From: Siphlonurus alternatus
Lineage: Eukaryota > Arthropoda > Insecta > Ephemeroptera > Siphlonuridae
Assembly: GCA_949825025.1 (NCBI GenBank)
Contig: OX463786.1
Location: 17,493,911-17,557,910 of the forward strand
Direction of reading: 5' to 3'
Length of the DNA stretch: 64,000 nucleotides
In this document: one piece after another, positions 34,946 to 46,800 of the stretch
Layout of the letters: every line of letters begins with the position of its first letter
Position numbering within the stretch: the first letter of the stretch is position 1
Position numbers and translations under genes: made by a program
The notes under the pieces: model-generated
Seen by the model: only the letters and a program-made list of their open reading frames with translations
What the model was told of the DNA's origin: nothing
Databases searched by the model: none

Positions 34946-35287
34946 AATGGAGTATCGACCTCAATTTTTTTTTTTTTTTTTTTTTTTTTACTGCAGAAAT
35001 GGATAGAGGGTGCAAAGTTATGTATTGCTACCCTGATTTTTTTCAGATTTTTTAGAGCCCGGGAACTATTTTTAAAAAAATATTGAAAGTTCTTTTTAAG
35101 ACGTCACGAGACGCCGCTCCTTGAGAAAAAGATAAGACTTGCCGCCGCGTGACGTCACAAAAAGGACTTTCAATAATTTTTTAAAAATATTTCCCGGGCT
35201 CTAAAAATCTGAAAAAAATCAGGGTAGCATAACTTTGCACCCTCTATCCATTTCTACAATAAAAAAAATTGAGGTCGATACTCCATT
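34946..35287. repeat. Hairpin MITE family A, copy in receptor 3' region
   Basis: AATGGAGTATCGACCTCAAT and, inverted, ATTGAGGTCGATACTCCATT mark the ends; GGATAGAGGGTGCAAAGTTA pairs with TAACTTTGCACCCTCTATCC. It begins 62 bp after the stop of the first receptor and is probably transcribed in its 3' UTR; it also offers an AATAAA near its right end. Confidence 0.88.
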
Positions 35288-35294
35288 TTTAAAT

Positions 35295-35475
35295 CAGTCC
35301 GTCCTGACTGAAGTTTCCCACGGTTCCCTCAGTATCACCTCAGCAAATGCTGTGACATGTAACAGAGGCTGTGGCCACCATCCTTTCCCTCCCTTATCTC
35401 TAACCATTACCCCTCCTCGAGCTTCAAAATTATATTTGAGGGTGCATCCTTGTAAAAATAATAATAATAAAACTA
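35295..35475 (+). mobile_element. 5'-truncated 5S-derived SINE, copy 3
   Basis: GTTTCCCACGGTTCCCTCAG, CAGCAAATGCTGTGACATGT and GGCTGTGGCCACCATCC correspond to the non-5S 3' part of the SINEs at 18794 and 48945. The 5S head is absent, as expected for 5' truncation in retroposition. Confidence 0.7.
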
Positions 35476-35795
35476 CACTATCAGAAAACTGCAGGAACAA
35501 AAAACGAATTTGATGTAAATTGTTCAATTATGTTTGCATGGTGATTAATCAATCACTGTATACTGCGGAATGATCCAAAAAATAATTATAATGTCTACAA
35601 TAAATTTTGCGGTCAGTATAGTATTTAAATATTTTTATATATAAAGTACCAACAATCGAGTGTAAAGGGAGGTATTGATTCAATGCTAAATTTAATATTG
35701 TACTAAACTTACAAGCACTGATGAATTGTGTTTCTAAAATCATGTAGTTATTCTGTTTACTATTATTTTTGTTTAGGTTTATTATGTGTCTGTAT

Positions 35796-36788
35796 CAGAG
35801 TCTTCTGCGCGCAATGTTTCTAACAAAACATTGTTCAATGTCTGTCGCGTGGTCCGATTATTGCGTGACGCTTTAGTTCCATTTTGCGCCCGCCAGAGTG
35901 ACCAGAGGCGCCACCAGCGAGCGGTTTTTGTTGACTATGTGCCATTGTTTAACATAGGAAATTTGCGAGTTGACGCCTAAATGTAACGATAACTTCTAAA
36001 ATACCACACCAAAATATAAAAAAATATCATAATTTTGTACTACATTGATCCAGGTAATGTAAAAAATAATTATTAGCAAATATTACGGTATTTTATCTTA
36101 TTTTAAGCACATAGAAGAGACGACGCAGACTGAGGTTGGCGTTTCATTGACTTTTATGTGATTCTATGCAATCATAGATGTTGGACGGGACTCCAGTCAC
36201 TCCAGTATTAAGGTCTAACAGCATAGAAACTTGTAGATTATCGAGTTACTGCTATATCTTCAGTATGTATAGAAATTCAAAGGTAAAGTTTTAAAACCCT
36301 ATTATATTGCTTTTTATTTTTAAATAAATCAACAAATGGACACTGGTACGGCTGGTAAGGGCAGCCAAGTCCTGCCAGAACTTGCTAGCTAAAAGATTTT
36401 AGTGCTTACAAGCCCTTGGAAACACAGAAATGATATACATTACCTACACCATGGCTATCGCTCCACATTTCTTCGACCGTTTCAATGATAAAAAACCGTT
36501 AAAAATTCTTAATTTTTTCTATAAAATTTGCGCGCATGTTTCTTTCCATTTCACTTGATTTTTGAAAACATATCCTCAATTTTTTAATTATTTCCATTAG
36601 TTTTTCATGTTATTCATAATGCTTCCCTTGATAATTACCGCTCGCTGGTGGCGCCGCCAGCGGCAAAAAATTGTAAACAACGGAGTTTGTTTACTTTTTT
36701 GCTTTCTCGCGTTCAACAATCGAAAATTACACCACGCGACAGACATTGAACAATGTTTTGTTAGAAACATTGCGCGCAGAAGACTCTG
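35796..36788. mobile_element. 993-bp non-autonomous hAT element
   Basis: Long terminal inverted repeats: CAGAGTCTTCTGCGCGCAAT, then GTTTCTAACAAAACATTGTT and CAATGTCTGTCGCGTGG, with the exact complement at 36725-36788. Perfect 8-bp duplication GTCTGTAT at 35788-35795 and 36789-36796. CAGAG ends plus an 8-bp duplication define hAT. Subterminal GCCACCAGCGAGCGG also pairs with CCGCTCGCTGGTGGC. No transposase frame. It lies between the two receptor genes. Confidence 0.92.
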
Positions 36789-36799
36789 GTCTGTATTGT

Positions 36800-37705
36800 T
36801 TCTATAGCCTCTATATCTTTGTATTAATTTTATATATATATGTATTATATACACACTATTTTTGTTTAAAAAAAGACGTATAAATAAATTGCATTGTATA
36901 TTAAATAATATTCAAAAGATTATTATGACGTCACACATAAGTAAATGAAATATTAATGTCATAAAATTAACGCTTACAAATAAATTATTTAAAAAAAAAT
37001 CAATGCAACATTTATAATAAACTTATAAATTTTATATGCAATAATTGATTTCAATGAACAGCATATTGTAGTATGGAAACCTTGAATATGTTAAATTTCT
37101 TACATTATTATGAAATAAATTATATCATTATTACAAAATTGCATTATATTATAATACACAATATGTAAATACTTATAATACAATTATTATTTATTTGCTC
37201 AAAATACTTATAAGAATTAAAGTATGTAAAAAATATTTGTAATAGTTCCTCTCGGCATATATTAATACGTACGGTTCAAATCACAGTTTAATTTATTTAT
37301 TAATCTTTAAATATTATTGATTGAATAATATTATAATTATTGATTAGTATTTTGATTGAGACTCTATAAGCTAGTATGCCTAGTATATATAAGTATAAAT
37401 TTAAATTTTATATTCATCAGAAGTTCTTTGTTAAAAAGTTCAAGACAATTAACTTAGTAATGACTTTAATGACACTAATGACGGGGTTATTGTTGAATTC
37501 TTTCAATAGCATGCAACAATAAAATGTACAGTCCAATGAGTACAATGTATAAAAGGTATAAATGTAAGTAAGTTTAGTAGTGAATATAGTCAAAAGATAA
37601 CAGGAGTTGTGTGTGTTTGTAGAGAGCTCCGTACATTTTGAAGATTCAATAAAATATATAAAATAAAGAATTCTGTACTTAATTTACTACTAAATTGTGT
37701 TAACG
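36800..37705. other. Upstream region of the second gustatory receptor gene
   Basis: AT-rich sequence without other genes. GACGTCACA occurs near 36929 and a similar GACGTCACATGC near 31660 upstream of the first receptor, possibly a shared CRE-like element inherited in the duplication. Confidence 0.45.
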
Positions 37706-40516
37706 ATGAAAATACGCCGATGTGCATTCAACGCTCTTCTGTTGCTATGTGCAGTTTGCAAGTTGCTAGGAGTTCTGCCTCTAACATTGAAAAATGGAGT
37801 AATAATACGAGAAATACGTGCAATTGTGTATGGTGTTGTAATTAATATTATATACCATGCAATTTGTGTAGAAAAATTGTTAGTTGATTTTAATGAATAT
37901 TTGGCAAAAGATATCACAGGAGCGATTGCGATATTGATAGCATTTTATCATTTAATTATGATATTAATTATAATTTTTAATTATAAATTTTTAATTATTG
38001 ATTCGAAAAATTTAACATCTATTTTTAATTCCATAATTGAAACAAGCAGAGTTTTAAAATTCATAAACTACAAAAATATTTTCATGAACGTCATATTTTT
38101 AATAATTTCCCTACAAGTTCCTTCAATATTTCTCAATATTTATTTTTACGTAACACTATCTGATATAGACGTCTCAACAATAAATATCCTCAGAGTAGTT
38201 TTCATTGTTGGTTTTTATGCAGCTCTGACATCAATTCAAGCTCAGTTTTGCATCTTGTGTTGTATATTACGGTACTTATTTAAATCAATAAACGCCGAGC
38301 TTAATTTTGGAAACAACATAACACGTATATCGGAAATTCGATTAGAAAAACTTCATACGAGTTACAGTCGATTGTATGACGTCACAGGCGCCGTGAATGA
38401 TTTATACGGCCTACACAACCTTCTAAGTATGACCATGTTAAATGTTATTCTTCAAGCTTACGTGTACGATTTCGTGCGATTTGTGTATGACACGATTTTA
38501 CAGGTGCCAAATAAGGTACCGTTGGATGACGACATGTGTTTGTATTGGATCATATTCGAAAGTTTCAAAATTTTTGTTTATTTTTGGGCAAGTTGCGTCT
38601 TAAATCTAGAAGTGAGTAAATTTAATGGCAATAATTAATTATATATTAATTAATGGACTGGGTGAAGTTTTTTAGTCTTTTTATTAAATAATATTTATAT
38701 TTTTAACAGCTCAAATCCACAAACAAATTTAATAGTAGGAAATATTTTACCTGTAATCAAAATTCTTTAGTTACTAGTTAGCAAAATAATAATTATAAAA
38801 AACAATTAAAATTAATTAATAAAAAAAAAATCAAGACGAGTATGAACCCCATCATAGGGAACAACCTTAATGATTCTTTATAGCTTTTGGATAGAGGACC
38901 GCGAGTTATGTACTGTCAATTTAATTCAAATCCTTTTTATTTTATTGCACCCTCAAAATAGAGGGGAAAGACACTGTGACGTCATAGTCATGCAACGTCT
39001 TTCCCTATGCTTGCGTGTTAATATTAAAATGTATATGACGTCACAGTGTTTTGTACTAAGATTTTAAGGATGATAGTGAGTTCTTTAAATCTGAAAACAT
39101 TTGATAATTATATACAGAACTTAAATTCCTCTGTACAAAAATTAAAAAATGCATGCAGGATAAATTAATTAATAATTGCCGCAATTTTGATTAATATTTT
39201 AAAGCTAAGAGATTAGATTCACGTTAACTACATCTTTTTTGGCTACAATTTTTTTTTTCACTAAATTTAGTCCAATCTGACCGGCACTCTGCTATCGAGA
39301 ATCTTCAACACGCTGCCTCCTGGAGATTTGAGAGAATCGGTGAGTTTAAGTAAAATATGAATTGCATTAATTTACTCAAAAAATAGATATAATTATATTA
39401 TAACGTGGTGTATAAATGAAGTTTGCTATAATAATAGCTCTAAACAGGTTATTTCAAAGCATATGTCTTAAATTTAATAATAATTGACAACCTACTATAT
39501 TTTTGTGCAAATTTAGATATAGACTTAATAATATATATTAGTGTCTTTTTTTTTTCAGTTTTTATGAACCCTCTAACCTCAATATCAAAGGAAAAGATGC
39601 TGTGACGTCATAGTCATGCAAATATTTAACACATGTACCCAAACATAGAGAAAGATATTTCATATGAATATGACGTCACAGCGTATTTTTCCTTGATTTT
39701 AAGATGGTTAACAATAAAAATATTTAAAAAATCATAATGTTAAATTGATCCGAGATCCTCTATAAAATATAATATGCAACAAAATAAATTATTCATTCAG
39801 GCTGGTTGTAAAGTTGTAAATCCATTACTTAAAGTGAATTTTTTTGCGTTAAATTCGAATACTTTTATTAAAGAGTGAAAGGGGCGTATCACTTTCAAAT
39901 TTACATGCGTTATCTTCCTCAGGTGCACTGCTTCGCGAGACTGCAGGCGAGCTGTGTCGTCTCTCTCACTGCCGGGGGATTGTTTATCCTGGACTGGAGG
40001 GCGCTCTTCGAGGTCAGTTTCTTTTGTTTTAAATAAAAAAAGATGCACACTATTTTGAAAGATGAGTTTCTAAAAGAAAATTTAATACAGTTATTATATT
40101 ATTAATTTTAGAAGCAATATAATATATACCTTGAAAAACATAAAAAGTAGACATGGCAAACCAAAAGTGCGATGATTGCATGTAACTTTTTTGTAATCCT
40201 CAACCAAATAATAAAAACTTGGGTATTAATTCTGCTCATATTATTGAAAACAAAGGAAAAAATAAAATATGCCGATTGTACAAAATTTAACCTGAGTTAA
40301 TTTGTTGGAAGGGGGGTTCATAAAAAGGGCAGTTAAGGGTGACACAATCACAATTCATGTGTTTTTACCAATATCGTGACCAATTCTGACCTTTAAATTG
40401 GTTACCGTGGTCAGTAACCCCTAATTTCTCCCGTGTTTCAGTCGGTGAGTACCTGCGCCATCAACATGGCCATCCTCATGCAGTCCCACATCAGTTCACT
40501 CCGAGAGGCGTCGTGA
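37706..40516 (+). CDS. Gustatory receptor-like 7-TM protein, copy 2
   Basis: Tandem paralogue of the upstream receptor with the same four-exon, all-phase-0 structure: 37706-38611, 39271-39339, 39923-40012, 40442-40516; 379 aa. The start ATG at 37706 gives MKIRRCAFNALLLLC, aligned with the first copy; codons further upstream in this frame lack an ATG. Strongly shared blocks are LPLTLKNGVII, LYDVTGAVNDLYGLHN, YDFVRFVYDTILQVPNKVPL and, in the short exons, LPPGDLRES and HCFARLQASCVVSLTAGG. The last exon again has TCAINMAILMQSHI in place of the usual TY.....QF ending. Introns 1 and 2 each carry a family B hairpin and the 3' UTR a family C MITE. Intact frame and splice sites suggest a functional gene. 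Confidence 0.88.
38865..39165. repeat. Hairpin family B, copy 3
   Basis: ATAGAGGACCGCGAGTTATG at the left; the centre has GTGACGTCATAGTCATGCAA opposed to ATGACGTCACAGTG; the right end is AAAAATGCATGCAGG. It lies in intron 1 of the second receptor. Confidence 0.7.
39545..39805. repeat. Hairpin family B, copy 4
   Basis: GCTGTGACGTCATAGTCATG opposed to ATATGACGTCACAGCG, then GATCCGAGATCCTCTATAAA and a CATTCAGGCTGGTTGTA end. It lies in intron 2 of the second receptor. Confidence 0.7.
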
Positions 40517-40602
40517 GGTCGTGTACTGCCAAAATAAATGCCAAAATGGAACCATGCAGTACCGATAGTAGTGGATTCCAGTCTACAATTTTTCATCGTG
40601 AG

Positions 40603-40778
40603 CAGGCGCGGATTCGGGGAAGGGGGGGGGAGGGGTATCGGGGGGTACTTTCAGTCCCTTTGAAATTTGTGGATTTAAAATGGGCAATACAGATTTTCCC
40701 CCACTCCCAACTTTTTTTTTCAACACATGGCCTGATGAAGACAGTCATCCCCGAAATTTGGTTCTGTATTCACGCCTG
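40603..40778. repeat. hAT-like MITE, family C copy 3
   Basis: CAGGCGCGGATTCGGGG at the left and GTATTCACGCCTG at the right, with body GGATTTAAAATGGGCAATAC. It starts 87 bp after the stop codon of the second receptor, in its presumed 3' UTR. Confidence 0.75.
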
Positions 40779-40859
40779 AATGTATGCCGCGGCGTACACT
40801 GCAACTTTTCAGTACTTTAATGTGAATATAATTGTCCTGTAAAATCGAAAAGTTTCAAT

Positions 40860-42172
40860 TAAATAAAAAATAATTTTATGTCATATTTCATCCACGCATA
40901 AACAAATTTTATTGATATGTGTGAATCCTCGCTAATAACAAATAATAATTTAGAACTTCTGATAAATATTTATATCACTTTATATAATATATATATTATT
41001 GTTTTTAAAAAAATAGTAAATCTAATGCTTTACCAATATTAATGAAATTAATTTTTTATTTTATCCATGTAAATTGAATAAAAAGAAAGACACAAATGAA
41101 TTAATTAAAATTCAATTAAATAAACAATAAAACATATAATTTAAGACGAATCTTTTTTTTTATTCATAGTTTAAAATTGTCACAAGATAATATTGATAGT
41201 AAAATTTTTAATACTCAACATTTTACAATAATTTGATGTCTTTTCATTTGATACATTTTAGTACATTAAAATCCATTTATTATAATACAATGTCATAATA
41301 TTTTCACTGGTAAAATTAACTATTAATGCTGTAGGTAGAGATATATTTAGTATGTAATATAAAGCCTCTGAATTAAATTAACTCTCATTACATATGATTG
41401 AAAATAATTCATCGCCTCAAAACATAAGGTATATAATACACAAATTACATTGAATTAAATGTAAAATACATAAAACTCGTTGTTTATTATAGAACTTATA
41501 TTCTGGGGTAGTAAATTGAATATTGCATATAATGTAATATATTATAGCCTAAATATTATACTATTTTCTATTGTATAATTGCATATAATATATAGTTTGT
41601 TTCCTGTACTGTACTTCCGCTATCAAGTTCAGTTTAAATTAATTTTTTTCTTTTTCCTTCTGTTCGAGCTTAAAGCTCATAGAGGTCAAAACTATAAAAT
41701 TGTAATTTTCTAAAATTGTATTATGTATTCTATAATAATGAATAAAAACAAAACAAAAAAAAAAATTGAGTATATAGCTAAAATGTAAAAAAAAAAAAAA
41801 AAAAAAAAACTTTATCAGAATAGTATTTGATGAAGGGTCCCTTTTAATTTTGTTTTGACAGATATTTACTTAAACATTTGAAGACATACATATATTATTA
41901 TATATAATAATTAATTAACATTTGAAGTCATTAATGGAAATGCTCACAATTTTTTACTCTTCGTATAAAATGTTAAATCTTAAAATTCTTAAACAAATGC
42001 AACTCCCAATCAATGAGTTAATTTAATACTTTTGATATAACATATTATCTTAAACAATGAATGAAGCAATAAAAAATGATAACACATTGAAAAAACATTG
42101 ATTCATTAGCTCAGCTCTCATTTATAATTTCATATAACATTTATAATTTGTATTGTTCGACTACGCCAATTG

Positions 42173-42256
<84 letters not shown>

Positions 42257-43106
42257 GTTGTAATGTTGTAATGTTTTGGGACTAATACCACTAATGATGG
42301 TGCTATTTTGGTGTTGCTGTATTGGTCCTCATATTAATTTTTGTTTTACTGTATATTAACTTATATATATTATGCATTAAAATTTGGTGAAATAAAAATA
42401 AATAATTGTTTCAGCTAGAAATGAATTTTTAAAAGCTATAAAGCAATTTATCCAGCGCTAAGAGCATTTTATTTTTCGTCATATTTCACGTAAAAGCCTT
42501 GATTTGACACGGAATATTACCTTCAATTACTTGAATGTATAATCAAGCTCCGATCGTTATAATCATGATAAAAGAGTTCAGGATATGCAAATTACGTTCA
42601 TAATTTCATATCTTCTTTTTCATTAATTCGATTGGTATCAAAATCTATTACTAACGACAGTTGTATGCTCCTTGTAAATAAAAATACAGTATAAAAAAGA
42701 ACCAATTATTTTCAAAATAAAACAATGGTAATTTCTTATATTTTGTATAATATATATTTGTAGTATTCATCTTAATTTTTTCACTAGTTTTGAATTACAA
42801 ATTCTGATCTATAATTGTATAAAATGGAAAATGTTATATCGTTAAGAAATTAGTTTCAGCTGTATTTTGACATATATTGCAGTCACCTTTAGCTGCAGGT
42901 TTTCTTACGTTTCAGACTTACTTTAAAGAACACAGATCAGGCGATAGTATATAAAATCGAGTACACAGTTCAATAATAAAACATATTATATAAGATTTTA
43001 ACAAAAAAATTAGTTTCTACCAAAGACCCTCGAAAATGTATGACAACTTTTTTCAGTAAATTTAAATGGAGGGAGAAAATGAACCATAATATATATATAT
43101 TATTAT

Positions 43107-43154
<48 letters not shown>

Positions 43155-43175
43155 TATATGCGTCTCGCAATGAGG
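40860..43175. other. Intergenic AT-rich spacer between receptor and transporter genes
   Basis: No gene supported. Very A/T-rich with two long TA runs (42177-42254 and about 43093-43150) and A-runs near 41760-41810. The receptor transcript and the opposite-strand transporter converge here, so it should hold both 3' ends. Confidence 0.6.
42177..42254. repeat. (TA)n microsatellite
   Basis: About 39 uninterrupted TA units. Confidence 0.95.
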
Positions 43176-43179
43176 AGAT

Positions 43180-43505
43180 ATAATGGAGTATTGTCCTCAA
43201 TTTTTTTTTATTGCAGAAATGGATAGAGGGTGAAAAGTTATGCTACCCTGATTTTTTTCAGATTTTTTAGAGCCCGGGAAGTATTTTTAAAAAATTATTG
43301 GAAGCCCTATTTGTGACGTCAAGCGGCGTCAAGTCCTATATTTTTCTTAAAGAGTGGCGTCTCGTGACGTCACAAAAAGAACTTTCAATAATTTTTTAAA
43401 AATACTTCCCGGGCTCTAAAAAATCTGAAAAAAATCAGGGTAGCATAACTTTGCACCCTCTATCCATTTCTGCAATAAAAAAAAAATTGAGGTCAATACT
43501 CCATT
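43180..43505. repeat. Hairpin MITE family A
   Basis: AATGGAGTATTGTCCTCAAT and its inverted partner ATTGAGGTCAATACTCCATT mark the ends. Long internal arms: TTTTAGAGCCCGGGAAGTAT pairs with ATACTTCCCGGGCTCTAAAA. It lies downstream of the transporter stop and could be in its 3' UTR. Confidence 0.88.
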
Positions 43506-43859
43506 GAAATACTTGAAAATACAAATAAATATCGAGTACCCTCTCCCCGAAAGAACACAAATTTGTAATTAATCTTTCGAGCAAATGTGCATGTCTCATG
43601 GAAATGACGTGAATTACGTAGTTTCCGCTTCCGGTTGTAATTGGAAACGAAAATTAATATTGAAACTACGTTATTTCCAAAAATTTCCAGACGTATAATT
43701 AAATAATTTTGCTTGAAAGACTTTATATATGGGAAAAATTCTTTGAAGGTCTTTGACATGCAACCCTATACGAACAGGACTGAACAGTAACAACGGGAAT
43801 GTATGCGAGAGGAAATATCCTCTCTCGGAAGGTTCACGCTGACTCCAACGGAGGCGCCA

Positions 43860-46800
43860 CTAAACTTTGAGCGGCTGTAGCTCCGCGCTCGGCTGATCGA
43901 GCGCTTCTTTCCGCTTGTCGAACTTCTGACGTTCGCCGCTGGAGGCCAGCACGTAGAATAGTCCGCAAGCCAGGTAAACGCCACAGGTAGAGAAGAACAC
44001 CACGCGCCATGCGGCCTGCGTCGGCTGTGGACGAAAAATGATCAGTTTTTGGTGTCCATAAGTCATTCAAACCCTAAATAGACTTCCTTCAAATTTTATA
44101 TGACTGTGACGTCACAGCATTTTTTTAGTACGATTTGGGTTAAAAAAAAAATAAAAAAAAAACTCGAGTCCATCCTCAAGGTGCTTTTCCATGAGCGATG
44201 TCGTGCTGGCGCAGCGTTTTAAATCATTAAATCCCACCGCAATCTCCTCACGCCGCCAAGCCCCGCTTAATTGACATCGCTACAAGGAAATCTACCTTAA
44301 TTTAGGTGCAATGGCCGGTCTCTCTAATGATTAGAAACCTCCGTGTCTTTAATGACCAGAAAAATGACCATGCTGTGACTCCCGACAGCTGCGCGGCAGA
44401 CACGAAAGTCTCTGGTCCACACTTACCCTCTGATGAGTTACATGTCCCGCCACCAGAGGCGCCAGTAGTCCCGCCAGGTTAGCCAGACAGTTTGTGAAGC
44501 TCATGAGGACTCCGGCCAGGCGAGGTGAAAGGTCAAGGTGGTTCACCTTGAACCCTGAGTAGATTCCTCCGTTCAGACCCACCCCCAGAGTGAGCAGGCA
44601 TACTGTCACCACGGGGTTGCAGCCAGCGTAGGCAGCCCCACATAAAGCCACGGCCGGGCCGAACTGACCTGTGAACGAGATAGGTGGTTTTACGTTCATA
44701 TTTATTGGAGCGTTTTTAGGGGACTCCTAAATTGTGGCAACCCGCATTACATGGAAACTCAACAAGTTGCATAACTTTGATTTTTTTTTTCCCGCGGACC
44801 AAGCACAGTATTGGTATCTCTTGGGTGCAGCTTAACGCCAGTTTCTGGTGACTCATATTATATGAATTATTTAATTTATACATAAAAACGTTAGAAAACA
44901 ATTTAAAAAAAAGTATTTCAGGTTGAAAAATATTAAAACTGATTCGGAGAACATATATAATATTTTCACATGTCAGTAGTTTTTGCTGACGTCAATATGT
45001 TAAAGCTTTTATTTAAGACAAATTTAGAAACAAATTGACCCCCCCCCCTAAAAGTGAACTCACCGATGCAGTTGAAGATCTTCCTGGTCCAGGTGAGCGA
45101 GAGGTTGTCGCTGGTGATCAGCCAGTCAGCTACGCAGCTCGCGAAGATGGAGAACACCCACATGGCCACGTAGGGGAGGGAGGAGAGAAGACCGTTCTGG
45201 AAAGTCAAATATTATTAACATTAATGCTCCAGTCAGAGACCCATATTCCATGTATTGGAGGAGGGGGCAAGGTTTGACACCCTTCTTTTCACTTCAAATA
45301 TGTGTAATTTCCATGGGACTGAACCAAGATGGTTAGCATGCAGATTATAAATGTATAATAAGCCTCAAGTTGAAACCTTGTTTTTCCAAACACCTGTTTT
45401 TGAAGATCAACAAGTAAAAGCATGCATGCATTTTTTTTATAATTCTTATTAACCAATAATGATTTTTTAAATTTTTTTGAAATTTTATTCAATAATTTAA
45501 TTCAAGCCTATCCTATATTACAAATTTAATTATAATAAACGTTTCTAAAATAAGCAACATTGCATTTAAATTTGTTGTATGTCATTGGGCTAATTTAAAA
45601 TAGTTTAATGCGATATTAAATAAACTGTAAATTTTAATAAATTTAATACAAATTTTCAAGAGTTAATTCTATTTATATTTATCCTGGATGAATTTCTCCA
45701 AACCAGACAAGTCCGCACCTGCGTGATGTCGACGTGCAGGACTTGTCTCATGAAAGACGGTAACTCGGTCATCAACATCTCGTAGCCGTAGTTGTGGCCC
45801 ATGTGAGCCACCAGGATGGCCCAGAACGGCAGCGAGGTGGCGATGGCCCGGTATGGAATGTGAGACGGGTCCTGAAATCAGAGAAGTGGACCTGATGGAG
45901 TCTGTATGATAACTTGGTGATGGGAGAGGTTATCGTACTTTACAATGGGGTGTATTTTCAAATATTGTTGGCAACAAAGTTCAAAATTGAATACATTAAG
46001 TATGTGCCCACTGATCAAAGCTTGAAATAAATTGATTTAATAATTCGACATTTAAGTTTTAAATTTGACCTTTTTTAAGCTCGTTCGAAAAAAAGAAAAT
46101 AAAAATTCAATAAAGTGCTATATTTCAATCAAATGATGAATTTTAAATCGGAAAATTTTTAAAATATTTTTTTAATTTTAGATCTCGTATATCAAATACC
46201 AAATATGGTGATGCCATTAGCATTACTTTTACAACTTAACCCGAATTTTAGTTTTGGTGCCAATATTATCTTCATTTACATATTTTGAAAAGTATATTTA
46301 TAATGATAAATTTTAATTACAGTATTAAAGTTATGCATATACTAATTAAATAACTTGACAACCAATTATTGTGCACCAGACCATGGAATATTTATGTCAC
46401 TCTTGCTATACGATTTAATGTTAATAAAATAAATATAATATATAATAGGCGCGATTCGCGATCCACGTTTAACTATACCTGTTTTACGTGTTAAACGACC
46501 CTAGTTTAACTGTGGTTAAGCTAAACGTGGTTAGAAACCTGGATAACTACTTCGTGAATCGTACCCAATCTATTTATGCATTTTTTTTTATCTTTAATCG
46601 AGTTCCATTTTTTTACTTAAGTGCTTTCATTGATTAATTAACCAAAATCTCACTAGAACACGTAAAATTTTCCCTGTAAATATTTCAAGATTAAAAATAA
46701 AGTGAGTGTATTTAATTAAAAAATGAAAATCGTTATAAAATAAATACGAATCACCTGTCGAAAGACCCCCCCCCCCTCCTCCTCACCTTGTCCTGCGACA

